Of a DNA stretch of 64,000 bases, positions 1-8,622 are shown one piece after another. The stretch comes from Bacteroidota bacterium (GTDB taxonomy: Bacteria > Bacteroidota > Bacteroidia > AKYH767-A > OLB10). The stretch spans positions 248,001 through 312,000 of the forward strand of contig JADKJB010000003.1 of NCBI GenBank assembly GCA_016722525.1, read 5' to 3'. Position 1 is the stretch's first letter; every line of letters begins with the position of its first letter. The translations under genes were made by a program, and so were the position numbers. A model generated the notes under the pieces. The model was not told where the DNA came from. It saw only the letters and a list, made by a program, of their open reading frames with translations, and made no database searches.

Positions 1-815
1 TTCAATGAATCACTCCAATCGATTGCGTCTAACCCGAGGAGTAACCTTTCAGCATATGCGCTAATACGAAGGCTCCATTGGCTCATTAATTTTTTCTCTA
101 CAGGATATCCGCCACGCTCCGAAACGCCATCTTTAACTTCCTCATTTGCAAGCACAGTGCCAAGAGCAGGGCACCAGTTTACTATTGCTTCACTCAAAAA
201 GGCAAGCCGATAATTCAACAATAAAGTTTGCTTTTCTGTTTCACTAAAGTCGGCCCACTCAATTGCTGAAAATATTTTTGTTTCACTGCATGCAGCATTG
301 ACTTGTTTGTTGCCTTGACGAGTAAATTCTTCTAACAGCGTTTCAATAGGCTCTGCCTTATCAGAATTTTTATTGTACCATGAATGAAAAAGCTTCAGGA
401 AAACCCATTGCGTCCATTTGTAATAGCCTGGATCGCAGGTTCTGACCTCCCGGCTCCAGTCAAATGAAAACCCAATTCGATCAAGTTGTTCGCGGTAGCG
501 CTTAATATTATTTGTTGTGGTAACTGCCGGATGTTGTCCTGTTTGAATAGCATATTGTTCAGCCGGCAAACCAAAAGCATCGTATCCCATGGGATGCAAT
601 ACATTGTAACCTTTCATTTTCTTAAATCGCGAAAAAATATCAGAAGCGATATAGCCCAATGGATGGCCTACATGCAAACCTGCACCTGAAGGATAAGGGA
701 ACATATCGAGCACATAAAATTTTGGCAGCTTGCTATCTATAACTACTTTGTAGGATTCGTTAGCTTTCCAATACTGCTGCCAGCGTTGCTCAATATCTTT
801 AAAATTATATTCCAT
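1..815 (-). CDS. leuS: Leucine--tRNA ligase, N-terminal part (3' end outside window)
   Basis: Class I aminoacyl-tRNA synthetase charging tRNA-Leu. About 271 residues are present, starting at the ATG complementary to 813-815; the gene runs off the left edge, so the C-terminus is missing. The class I signature HVGH lies at residues 48-51 within PYPSGAGLHVGHPLGY, the leucine-specific form of HIGH. Further on, VNWCPALGTVLANEEV is the zinc-domain region typical of bacterial LeuRS. The stretch NKNSDKAEPIETLLEEF matches the insertion I associate with Bacteroidota LeuRS. The frame is open throughout. The KMSKS motif, most of the editing domain and the anticodon-binding domain lie outside. It is divergent from ftsX. 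Confidence 0.95.
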   Translation of the reverse strand, partial: MEYNFKDIEQRWQQYWKANESYKVVIDSKLPKFYVLDMFPYPSGAGLHVGHPLGYIASDIFSRFKKMKGYNVLHPMGYDAFGLPAEQYAIQTGQHPAVTTTNNIKRYREQLDRIGFSFDWSREVRTCDPGYYKWTQWVFLKLFHSWYNKNSDKAEPIETLLEEFTRQGNKQVNAACSETKIFSAIEWADFSETEKQTLLLNYRLAFLSEAIVNWCPALGTVLANEEVKDGVSERGGYPVEKKLMSQWSLRISAYAERLLLGLDAIDWSDSL

Positions 816-928
816 ATTTATTAAGCTATTCTTTGTCCCACCTGGAAAAGCAACCTTAAATGGCAAAATTCCATTGTAATAAATTAACAATAAAGGTGGC
901 GAATCCCATAGCGGGAAAAATAAGGGTA

Positions 929-936
929 CGAAGATA
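929..936 (-). promoter_or_regulatory. Possible -7 box for leuS
   Basis: On the minus strand this reads TATCTTCG followed by TACC. It differs by one base from the Bacteroidota -7 consensus TAnnTTTG and lies about 115 bases before the leuS ATG. No clear -33 TTG was identified. Confidence 0.3.
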
Positions 937-1006
937 GTAAAAATGCCCTTTTACTAACGTTTTTAGTGTTAATAATCAGGTAAGATCCACCAATCAAAGA
1001 CTTGCT

Positions 1007-1924
1007 ATGAGGCCGAAAAAGACTACTTTTGTGGCTTTCAAAATAAAGATGGCTCCTGAAAGCAATAAAATGGCCCGGAAAACTCTCCGGACTTCTTACA
1101 TATCAACCGTTGTCAGTATTGCTCTGGTGCTATTTATGATTGGTACCTTAGGGGTATTAATTTTACATGCCCGTAAAATCTCCAATTATGTAAAGGAAAA
1201 TATTCAGTTGTCTGTGATGTTATTGCCTGATGCCGGATTGGAGGAAGTAGGGAAGCTTGTGAAATCTTTGGAGCAATCTAAGTTTGTGAAATCCTCCATC
1301 TATATCACTAAGGATGAGGCAGCTGCCAAGTTAAAGGAAGACCTGGGTGAAGATTTTGTAGATTTCTTGGGTTATAATCCACTGCTCGGATCCATAGATG
1401 TGAAACTAAAAGCGGAGTACGCTGATATGGAAAGTGTTAATACCCTAAAAGCTACTATAATAACATTCCCTGTGGTGAAAGAAGTTTATTATCAACAATC
1501 ATTAATTGATATGATTAATAAGAATATGCGAACACTGACTTTAATTATACTGGGATTTAGCGCATTGTTGTTTTTTGTAGCTGCAGCTCTGATCAATAAC
1601 ACCATTCGGTTGTCACTGTATTCCCGCAGACTATTGATCAAAAGTATGAAGTTGGTTGGCGCTACGAGAGGATTTATTAGAAAACCATTTGTTTTAGGTG
1701 GCATCATGCCGAGATTTTACGGAGCTGTAATTGCCAATATGTTGTTGGCTGTTTTACTCTACTTTTCGAAAAAGGAAATTCCTGACCTTGTCGAAATACA
1801 AGATTTCAATATGGTGTTGATATTAATGGTAGGTGTTATTCTGGCAGGAATTGTTATTGCAGGACTGAGTACATTTTTTGCAGTAAATAAATATTTGCGA
1901 AGAAGTACACAGGATTTATACTAA
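1007..1924 (+). CDS. ftsX: Cell division protein FtsX (ABC-type permease)
   Basis: FtsX pairs with the ATPase FtsE at the divisome and transmits conformational change to periplasmic murein hydrolase activators. The protein has one N-terminal membrane segment (about residues 34-54), a periplasmic domain, and three C-terminal membrane segments, which is the FtsX topology. The motif LKLVGAT-like KSMKLVGATRGFIRKPF in the last third is characteristic. An alternative start is the in-frame ATG at 1049, giving a shorter N-terminus closer to family length. It begins a co-directional run with the DUF3098, uppP and truB genes. No ftsE is present in the window. An EnvC-like protein, the usual kind of FtsX partner, is encoded at 35.2 kb. 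Confidence 0.92.
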   Translation: MRPKKTTFVAFKIKMAPESNKMARKTLRTSYISTVVSIALVLFMIGTLGVLILHARKISNYVKENIQLSVMLLPDAGLEEVGKLVKSLEQSKFVKSSIYITKDEAAAKLKEDLGEDFVDFLGYNPLLGSIDVKLKAEYADMESVNTLKATIITFPVVKEVYYQQSLIDMINKNMRTLTLIILGFSALLFFVAAALINNTIRLSLYSRRLLIKSMKLVGATRGFIRKPFVLGGIMPRFYGAVIANMLLAVLLYFSKKEIPDLVEIQDFNMVLILMVGVILAGIVIAGLSTFFAVNKYLRRSTQDLY

Positions 1925-1958
1925 TATGGAATTATCTATTAATTAAAATAAAATTGCT

Positions 1959-2198
1959 ATGGCCAAAGAAAAAGTGACTGCAGATTTCGCCTTTGGGCGG
2001 ATTAATTACATACTGATGCTGAGTGGAATCGGATTGATTTTGCTTGGATTTTTTCTTATGTCAGGTGGCGGTTCTAAAGACCCAAATGTATTCAGTGAAG
2101 ATATTTTCAGCCCGGTTCGGATTACCATTGCACCCTTATTAGTGCTTTCTGGATTTGTTTTGGAAATTTATGCTATTGTAAAAAAATCAAAAGACTAA
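1959..2198 (+). CDS. DUF3098 family small membrane protein
   Basis: A 79-residue protein with two predicted membrane helices (about residues 16-34 and 53-73) linked by a short loop containing SGGGSKDPNVFSEDIFSP. This matches DUF3098, a Bacteroidota family usually encoded between ftsX and uppP, as here. The gene sits 34 bases after ftsX and 9 bases before uppP, so it is probably cotranscribed. Function is unknown; conserved linkage suggests a cell-envelope or division role, which is inference only. Confidence 0.85.
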   Translation: MAKEKVTADFAFGRINYILMLSGIGLILLGFFLMSGGGSKDPNVFSEDIFSPVRITIAPLLVLSGFVLEIYAIVKKSKD

Positions 2199-2207
2199 CC
2201 CTCAACC

Positions 2208-3005
2208 ATGACCTTATTTGAGGCCATTATTCTGGGTATTGTAGAAGGCATTACCGAATTCCTCCCAATTTCTTCAACAGGACATATGATCATTGCATCC
2301 TCTCTTATGGGGATAGCAGAAGATAGTTTTACTAAAACGTTTACCGTTTCAATTCAATTTGGAGCAATTCTGTCAGTAATTTTTCTTTATTGGAAACGCT
2401 TTTTTCAATCCATGGATTTTTATTACAAATTATTTGTAGCATTTATTCCTGCAGCTGTGTTTGGTAAACTTTTAAACGATTTTATTGATTCGCTTTTAGG
2501 CAATGTTGCTGTTGTTGCCTATATGTTATTGGCAGGAGGTGTTTTTCTTATTTTTATGGATCACTTGATCAAACAAAAAACGGAAGAAACTGATGATCCA
2601 ATCAGCTACAAAACTGCTTTTAAAATAGGACTCTTCCAGGTCATTGCAATGATTCCGGGTGTTTCACGATCAGCCGCCACCATTATTGGAGGCCTTACGT
2701 TGGGCTTGACTAGAAAAACTGCAGCTGAGTTTTCATTTTTCCTTGCTGTTCCTACCATGTTTGCAGCAACGGTTTATAAGTTGTATGAGTTTTATCAATC
2801 AGGAGTGCAAATTGAACAACATCAAATTACCTTATTGGTTGTTGGAAATATAGTGGCATTTGTTGTTGCGGTATTAGCAATCAAATCCTTCATAGGGGTG
2901 GTCACTAAATATGGTCTGAAAGTGTATGGTTATTACCGAATTGTAATTGGTGTACTGATTATAGTTCTTATGGTACTGGGTGTTGATCTTAAAATTGTGG
3001 ATTGA
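2208..3005 (+). CDS. uppP: Undecaprenyl-diphosphatase (BacA/UppP)
   Basis: Integral membrane phosphatase that recycles undecaprenyl pyrophosphate to the monophosphate lipid carrier for peptidoglycan and other glycan assembly. At 265 residues it is the usual family length. The two signature segments are present: GIVEGITEFLPISSTGH near residues 10-26 (catalytic Glu/His region) and PGVSRSAATI near residues 150-160 (Arg-containing second motif). It is highly hydrophobic throughout. The stop codon lies six bases before the chosen truB ATG, indicating translational coupling. Confidence 0.96.
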   Translation: MTLFEAIILGIVEGITEFLPISSTGHMIIASSLMGIAEDSFTKTFTVSIQFGAILSVIFLYWKRFFQSMDFYYKLFVAFIPAAVFGKLLNDFIDSLLGNVAVVAYMLLAGGVFLIFMDHLIKQKTEETDDPISYKTAFKIGLFQVIAMIPGVSRSAATIIGGLTLGLTRKTAAEFSFFLAVPTMFAATVYKLYEFYQSGVQIEQHQITLLVVGNIVAFVVAVLAIKSFIGVVTKYGLKVYGYYRIVIGVLIIVLMVLGVDLKIVD

Positions 3006-3010
3006 TTATT

Positions 3011-3682
3011 ATGGACTTTGAAAAAGGAGAGGTTTTGTTATTCAATAAACCTCTTCGGTGGACTTCTTTTGATCTGGTAAAAAAAGTAAGAGGATTGGTT
3101 AAAGTTAAAAAAGTGGGACATGCTGGTACATTAGATCCACTTGCTACCGGACTCCTAATCATTTGCACCGGTAAAATGACTAAACAAATTGATCTTTATC
3201 AGGGTCAGGAAAAAGAATACACCGGAACTTTTCGTCTTGGAATAACTACAGCTTCTTATGATTTGGAGCAACCTGTTGATTTTACTTTTCCGGTCGATCA
3301 CATAACAGAAGATTCTATATACACTACAGTTAAACAATTTTTAGGTAAAATATCCCAATACCCTCCTCCTCATTCAGCTGTAAAAATTGGAGGTAAAAGA
3401 GCCTACGAAATTGCAAGAAAAGGAGAGCAGGCTAACGTGAAACTTCGTGAAGTAGAGGTAAAGGAATTTGAAATAACAAACATCACTTTTCCAGTGGTAG
3501 CTTTTAGAATTGTATGCAGCAAAGGAACTTACATAAGATCGATTGCTCACGATTTTGGAAAAGCATTAAATTCAGGTGCTTGTCTGGAATCATTGGTGCG
3601 TACCCGTATTGGGGAATTTCGACTTGAAGATGCTTTTGATTTGGATGATTTCATAAAAAGCATTGATAGTCAGGTTGCTTAA
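3011..3682 (+). CDS. truB: tRNA pseudouridine(55) synthase TruB
   Basis: Converts uridine 55 of the tRNA T-loop to pseudouridine. The catalytic aspartate lies in GHAGTLDPLATGLL near residue 43; the N-terminal KPLRWTSFDLVKKVR and the later KGTYIRSIAHDFG are also TruB hallmarks. I chose the ATG at 3011 over an in-frame TTG at 3002 because the latter overlaps the end of uppP and adds residues not typical of the family. About 223 residues, consistent with the shorter Bacteroidota TruB that lacks a long C-terminal PUA extension. Cotranscribed with uppP. Confidence 0.95.
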   Translation: MDFEKGEVLLFNKPLRWTSFDLVKKVRGLVKVKKVGHAGTLDPLATGLLIICTGKMTKQIDLYQGQEKEYTGTFRLGITTASYDLEQPVDFTFPVDHITEDSIYTTVKQFLGKISQYPPPHSAVKIGGKRAYEIARKGEQANVKLREVEVKEFEITNITFPVVAFRIVCSKGTYIRSIAHDFGKALNSGACLESLVRTRIGEFRLEDAFDLDDFIKSIDSQVA

Positions 3683-3787
3683 TGACAACAATGCAGTTTT
3701 TTATGATTCGTTTATTTTTAACTGACCCGGATTTTTGTAGAATATAATTTACAAAATTAACTTCATTTCCAAATATTTAGAGGTCAA

Positions 3788-3820
3788 TTGTCGAAAAAGG
3801 TAGTTCCTACACTATCTTTG
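3788..3820 (+). promoter_or_regulatory. Putative Bacteroidota promoter for queA
   Basis: A -7 box TATCTTTG (3813-3820) matches TAnnTTTG. A TTG at 3788-3790 could be the -33 element, with a 22-base spacer that is slightly long. The queA ATG follows 46 bases later. Confidence 0.5.
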
Positions 3821-3866
3821 CACCCCCGATATAAAGAAATCCGTAAATTATCTTTAATCAATAGCT

Positions 3867-4916
3867 ATGAAACTTTCACAATTCAAGTTCAACATCAGTG
3901 AGAATATGCTTGCTACGCATCCAGCTGCAAGCCGCGACGAATCCCGTTTAATGGTTGTTGACCGTAAAACAGGTAAGATAGAGCACAAGACCTTCAAAGA
4001 CATTATCAATTATTTTGGTGAAGACGATGTTTTTATTCTTAATAACACCCGCGTTTTCCCTGCAAGGCTTTATGGAAATAAAGAAAAGACAGGCGCCAAA
4101 ATTGAGGTTTTCCTTTTGCGTGAACTCAATCGCGACAGCAAATTGTGGGATGTATTGGTAGATCCGGCCCGTAAAATCAGAATTGGCAACAAATTGTATT
4201 TTGGTGAAAATGATATGTTGGTAGCCGAGGTAATTGACAATACAACTTCTCGCGGTCGCACACTCCGTTTTCTTTTTGATGGCACTCCTGAAGAATTCCG
4301 TAAAACAATTGAAACATTAGGGCATACTCCTTTACCTAAGTATATCAAGCGTAAAGCTGAACCAGCTGATAAAGAACGTTATCAAACTGTTTATGCAAAG
4401 CATGAGGGAGCTGTTGCGGCACCTACAGCAGGCTTGCATTTCAGCCGCGAGCTGTTGAAACGTCTCGAACTGAAAGGTGTGAAAATGGCTGAAGTAACTC
4501 TGCATGTTGGTTTAGGAACTTTCCGACCAGTTGAAGTGGAGGATTTAACAAAGCATAAAATGGATTCTGAGCAATTCATTATTGAGAATGATGCGGTGGA
4601 TATTGTGAATAAAGCCAGAGGTCAAAAGCGAAAAATTTGTGCTGTAGGAACAACTAGTATGCGTGCAGTGGAATCTTCGGTTTCAACTACCGGTGAACTA
4701 AAGCCTGCGCAAGGTTGGACCAACAAGTTTATTTTCCCACCCTATGATTTCAGTGTTGCTAATTGTATGGTCACTAATTTCCATATGCCCGAATCCACTT
4801 TGTTAATGATGACGGCAGCTTTTGGTGGTTATGATTTAATCATGCATGCGTATAAAGTAGCTATAAAAGAAAAATACAGATTCTTCAGCTATGGTGATGC
4901 CATGCTGATTCTGTAA
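3867..4916 (+). CDS. queA: tRNA preQ1(34) S-adenosylmethionine ribosyltransferase-isomerase
   Basis: Transfers and isomerises the ribosyl group of S-adenosylmethionine onto preQ1-modified tRNA to form epoxyqueuosine. The 349 residues cover the full family length. Diagnostic segments include the N-terminal PAASRDESRLMVVDR, NNTRVFPARLYG, the central APTAGLHFS, VTLHVGLGTFRPV and the C-terminal FHMPESTLLMMTAAF. The frame is intact. It has its own upstream -7 box and is followed 49 bases later by ispD on the same strand. Confidence 0.96.
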   Translation: MKLSQFKFNISENMLATHPAASRDESRLMVVDRKTGKIEHKTFKDIINYFGEDDVFILNNTRVFPARLYGNKEKTGAKIEVFLLRELNRDSKLWDVLVDPARKIRIGNKLYFGENDMLVAEVIDNTTSRGRTLRFLFDGTPEEFRKTIETLGHTPLPKYIKRKAEPADKERYQTVYAKHEGAVAAPTAGLHFSRELLKRLELKGVKMAEVTLHVGLGTFRPVEVEDLTKHKMDSEQFIIENDAVDIVNKARGQKRKICAVGTTSMRAVESSVSTTGELKPAQGWTNKFIFPPYDFSVANCMVTNFHMPESTLLMMTAAFGGYDLIMHAYKVAIKEKYRFFSYGDAMLIL

Positions 4917-4965
4917 TTGGTTTTTAATTTCGGCAAACAAAATTGTTTGTCAATATTTGGGTGCC

Positions 4966-5634
4966 TTGAAAAATTTCGCAATTATTGTTGCTGGTGGTAG
5001 TGGTGTACGCATGGGTAGCGGTATTCCTAAACAATTCTTACCTATAAATGGGATTCCCGTTCTTTTTCATACCATCAGGAAATTTGAAGGAATAGTTGAT
5101 GAAATAATACTGGTGCTGCCTGCTTCACATTTTACTTATTGGAATGAACTCTGTGAAAAATATTCTTTTAAGCTGAATATCAGACTAGTAGAAGGAGGAG
5201 ATTCACGCACAAAATCGGTAATACATGGACTGAACGCTATCAAAGAAGCCGGAATTATTGCCATTCATGATGCGGTGAGACCATTAGTTTCCAGAAAGTT
5301 GATCAGTTATTTGTTGAAAGAAGCGGAACTCCATGGAAACGCCATTCCAGCAATTCCTGTACGTGATTCCCTAAGAAAGAAAAATGGTGATCAAAATACG
5401 GCGGTAAACAGATCCGAATATTTTAGCGTTCAAACCCCACAATGCTTTCAATATCAAATAATTAAAACAGGATATGAAAATTGTTATGGAAGGGATTTTT
5501 CAGATGATGCCAGTGTAATTGATTACGGAGGGGGTAAAATTAACCTTGTAGAAGGGGAGATTTCCAATATCAAAATTACTTTTCGTGAAGATATTTTGTT
5601 TGCTGAGGCCTTGTTAAATGCAACTGAAATGTAA
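4966..5634 (+). CDS. ispD: 2-C-methyl-D-erythritol 4-phosphate cytidylyltransferase
   Basis: Third step of the non-mevalonate isoprenoid pathway: CTP plus MEP to CDP-methylerythritol. The N-terminal nucleotide-binding loop reads IIVAGGSGVRMGSGIPKQF. AIHDAVRPLVS is the conserved metal/CTP site and QTPQCFQ the C-terminal substrate motif. There is no in-frame ATG near the family N-terminus. The start is a TTG at 4966 (giving MKNFAIIVAGG, family-like) or the TTG at 4957. About 222 residues, intact. Confidence 0.93.
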   Translation: MKNFAIIVAGGSGVRMGSGIPKQFLPINGIPVLFHTIRKFEGIVDEIILVLPASHFTYWNELCEKYSFKLNIRLVEGGDSRTKSVIHGLNAIKEAGIIAIHDAVRPLVSRKLISYLLKEAELHGNAIPAIPVRDSLRKKNGDQNTAVNRSEYFSVQTPQCFQYQIIKTGYENCYGRDFSDDASVIDYGGGKINLVEGEISNIKITFREDILFAEALLNATEM

Positions 5635-5835
5635 TAATTGATCCATTTCTCCTCCTTTTATCATTTTCATGAAGTACTTTTGTTATAGAAGGAAACGTTT
5701 TCATTTGACATCCGTAAAATAGATTAACGTTTAAATCAGCAGGTGATTTGAACATTAAAGTGTTAGTAAGACATTGGTACACATAGCACACAAGCCACTG
5801 ATCTTTAGTTAATCTTGCAACTCGAAGTCGGAACA

Positions 5836-7422
5836 ATGGAAGTTAAAAAATTAATTAATTTATTTAGACTGATCCCGGTGCTGCTGCTTTTAATAAGCAT
5901 GGCCGGGGGCTTAGCGGCGCAAGAAGTATCTGATACTCTTTTAAAGATCAATCCCAATCCGGTAACAGAAGTTAAAAACCAAAGTGTTTTTATTGTTGAT
6001 ACCATTGGAGATTTGGTTCTTCGTGAACATGATATTCGTGCAGGTTTGCTTTATGATGCAGAAAGGGGTGCTATAGTTTGGCAAAAAGATATGTATTATG
6101 CGTATCCAATAGCTTCACTTACAAAAATGATGGTAGCTCTTATTACTATTGAAGATATTAAAGCAGGCAAAGTTGATTGGTCGGATGAGGTGCATGTAGA
6201 AAGAGTTTATAAAAAAAGCAGAAGGAGCCGTTCCGTTTATAAAACAACTGAAACATATACTCTGGAGGCGTTAGTTCAACTTGCAATGATTCCTTCCAAC
6301 AATCAGGCATGTGTTGATATTGCAAAATACCTGAGCCCCGATTTGGAGACTTTTGTAAAACGTATGAATGAAAGGGCAATGGGTTTAAATATGAGAAATA
6401 CTTTTTATTCAAACCCATCCGGATTACCTGCAGTAGTGAAGGAGGCAGATAACAGCGCATCTCCACACGATTTGTTGTTGCTTGCCATTGAGATGATCAA
6501 ATACGAGGAAATTCTAAAGATTACATCTATTGGTTATGCGGAAGTAAGCAATGATAAAAGAACCGGAATTTTCAGAAATCATAATCATCTGGTAATTAAT
6601 TATGAAAATGATGTTGATGGGTTAAAAACAGGATATACCAAAAGAGCTAAATTTTGTTTAGTTGCAACTGCAAAGAAAGAAGGTCATAGGATGATCAGTA
6701 TTGTTTTAGGTGTTGATGGGCCGTATTTAAGGAATGAGATTGTATCCTCGATGCTCAATAATTATTATGAGCGAATTGGATGTGGTCCAATGACACCAAG
6801 TTCCGGCGGTCCGGTGGCAAGAAAACGCTTAGTAAACGCTCCTGTGAAAGAGGAGGTGGTAGCTGAAGCCGATAGTAATTATACCTATAAAACCGTTTGG
6901 ACCAAGCAACGAAGATCTCACACAGTGAAAAGCGGTGAAACCTTGTCCTCTATAGCACAAAAGTATAAATCTACTTATCAGCAAGTTAAAAAATGGAACA
7001 GGCTTAGTTCAAATAAAATTATGAAGGGACAGAAATTATATGTGTATGTTAATGTCCCGAAAAAAGTAGCAGTCAAGAATCCTGACGTACTCGATAACGA
7101 AGATGAAACACTCCCTGAAACAAATGACGGTGCTTTGCAAGTTGCAGATAGTAAAAATGATTCTATTGGACAGGATGTTGTAGGCCCCAAAGTTGAACAG
7201 GTGGTTGCAATTAAAAAACCTGCTATTGTAAAGAAAAAACCAGATCCTGTAAAACCTCAAACCACCCCTGCACCTGCAACTAAAAAATACGTATATCATG
7301 TTGTTCAGCCTGGTGACACGCTGTGGAGCATTGCACAAAGATATCAGGGTATTTCAGTAGATGATTTAAAGAAGACTAATAACATTTCCAATTCCAAAAG
7401 TCTGAAACCGGAACTAAGTTGA
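5836..7422 (+). CDS. D-alanyl-D-alanine carboxypeptidase (PBP5 family) with two LysM domains; last LysM frameshifted
   Basis: Secreted peptidoglycan carboxypeptidase (S11 family). A signal peptide ends near AAQEVSD. The three active-site motifs are present: SLTK (in IASLTKMM), SNN (in IPSNNQACVDIA) and KTG (in DGLKTGYTKRA). Two LysM peptidoglycan-binding modules follow: one with HTVKSGETLSSIAQKY and a second with HVVQPGDTLWSIAQRY. A Pro/Lys-rich linker separates them. The reading frame stops at LKPELS. Adding one G to the GG at 7410-7411 gives LKPGTKLKIKVKIS, the normal LysM ending, with a stop at 7443-7445. The final break is therefore probably a one-base error. The start at 5836 is chosen because it gives a clean signal peptide. 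Confidence 0.88.
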   Translation: MEVKKLINLFRLIPVLLLLISMAGGLAAQEVSDTLLKINPNPVTEVKNQSVFIVDTIGDLVLREHDIRAGLLYDAERGAIVWQKDMYYAYPIASLTKMMVALITIEDIKAGKVDWSDEVHVERVYKKSRRSRSVYKTTETYTLEALVQLAMIPSNNQACVDIAKYLSPDLETFVKRMNERAMGLNMRNTFYSNPSGLPAVVKEADNSASPHDLLLLAIEMIKYEEILKITSIGYAEVSNDKRTGIFRNHNHLVINYENDVDGLKTGYTKRAKFCLVATAKKEGHRMISIVLGVDGPYLRNEIVSSMLNNYYERIGCGPMTPSSGGPVARKRLVNAPVKEEVVAEADSNYTYKTVWTKQRRSHTVKSGETLSSIAQKYKSTYQQVKKWNRLSSNKIMKGQKLYVYVNVPKKVAVKNPDVLDNEDETLPETNDGALQVADSKNDSIGQDVVGPKVEQVVAIKKPAIVKKKPDPVKPQTTPAPATKKYVYHVVQPGDTLWSIAQRYQGISVDDLKKTNNISNSKSLKPELS

Positions 7423-7535
7423 AAATTAAGGTGAAAATTTCATAAGCAGAATTTATTTCTTTTCATTAAATAATGACTGTAATTTTTACACAATCAATTT
7501 TAAACCTGATCCATTTAATTAAAGAAAGTTCAATT

Positions 7536-8102
7536 ATGAAAAACATTTTTGCAATTATACTTTGCAGTTTGATATTTGTATCCCACCTGGCAGCTCAAAA
7601 AAATAAGCAGCCTATCGTTATTCCTGATTTGCCAATTGATACAACCACCGGATTATATTCCTATACAAAAGTAGTTGAAGTAGCAGGAAAAAATAAAACA
7701 GAGCTTTACAATAAAGCATTTGCATGGGCAAACACTTATTATAAAAACCCTGCAGATGTTATAAGAGAAAAGAATGCCGAAGAAGGAAAACTGCTGATCA
7801 AAGCCAGATATAAAATTTATAATGAAGCAGATAAAAAGGGGGTTATTACTGCTGCCGGTGATGTGATGTATTCTCTTACTATTAATATCAAAGATGGAAA
7901 ATATAGATATGAAATCACCAAAATAAACTGGCAGCAAACATCCATGTTTCCTATTGAACGGTGGAAGGATACCGCGTCCTCCTCCTTTAATTCTGCTTAC
8001 CCCTATTATTTAAAACAAACGGATGAGAAAATCAAAGAAATCATAGCCGCACTTGAAAAGGGTATGAAAGCAGAATCTAAAGATAAAAAGGATGATTGGT
8101 AA
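7536..8102 (+). CDS. DUF4468 domain-containing secreted protein
   Basis: About 188 residues with a signal peptide (MKNIFAIILCSLIFVSHLAAQ) followed by a region matching DUF4468. The match rests on PIDTTTGLYSYTKVVEV, KTELYNKAFAWANTYY and the beta-rich YSLTINIKDGKYRYEITKI. DUF4468 is a TBP-like fold found mainly in Bacteroidota exported proteins; its biochemical role is unknown. The ATG at 7536 is preferred over an upstream in-frame ATG at 7473 because it places the signal peptide at the N-terminus. It follows the carboxypeptidase on the same strand. Confidence 0.8.
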   Translation: MKNIFAIILCSLIFVSHLAAQKNKQPIVIPDLPIDTTTGLYSYTKVVEVAGKNKTELYNKAFAWANTYYKNPADVIREKNAEEGKLLIKARYKIYNEADKKGVITAAGDVMYSLTINIKDGKYRYEITKINWQQTSMFPIERWKDTASSSFNSAYPYYLKQTDEKIKEIIAALEKGMKAESKDKKDDW

Positions 8103-8205
8103 TTTTTGATTATTTTTTTTAGCATATCTTTTACAGTTAATCAAACTTCTTCAAGAGTTATATGTTGAATTGGTTATGATAAAGAATCTATTTTAGAGGA
8201 TTGAA

Positions 8206-8622
8206 ATGGAAAAACCAGTTGTTCTTTTTGATGGGCTTTGTCATTTATGCGATTGGGGAGTTCAATTCATTTTGAATCACGAAAGCGACCACCTGCTTTG
8301 TTTTGTTTCAATTCAATCGGAGTCAGGTATACGTATTTTAAATAAATACAAGTTCACTCAAAACGAGCTTAAAAGCATGGTTTTTATTGAAGATGGAAAG
8401 GCTTACACCAAGAGTGAAGCTATTCTTTTTATAACGCGGCATTTAATACGTCCGTGGCGATTTTTATTTCGACTTAGAATATTTCCGCTTTTTTTTAGAG
8501 ATTTATATATGACTTCATTGCAAGAAACAGATATCGTTTTTTTGGCAAAAAAGAGTTTTGCCGGATTCCTGAGAAAAAGTGGGAAGATCGGTTTCTTTAA
8601 ATTTTATTTTAGCAAATTTTAA
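8206..8622 (+). CDS. DCC-family (DUF393) thiol-disulfide oxidoreductase-like protein
   Basis: A 138-residue protein whose N-terminus carries the signature DGLCHLC (FDGxCxLC), a DxxCxxC motif that names the DCC family. The middle part (SIQSESGIRILNKY, then EAILFITRHL) and the RIFPLFFRDLYM segment fit the family. The family is predicted to be thioredoxin-like, with the CxxC pair as possible redox centre; substrates are unknown. The frame is intact. It converges with the minus-strand amidohydrolase, their stop codons overlapping by four bases. Confidence 0.88.
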   Translation: MEKPVVLFDGLCHLCDWGVQFILNHESDHLLCFVSIQSESGIRILNKYKFTQNELKSMVFIEDGKAYTKSEAILFITRHLIRPWRFLFRLRIFPLFFRDLYMTSLQETDIVFLAKKSFAGFLRKSGKIGFFKFYFSKF

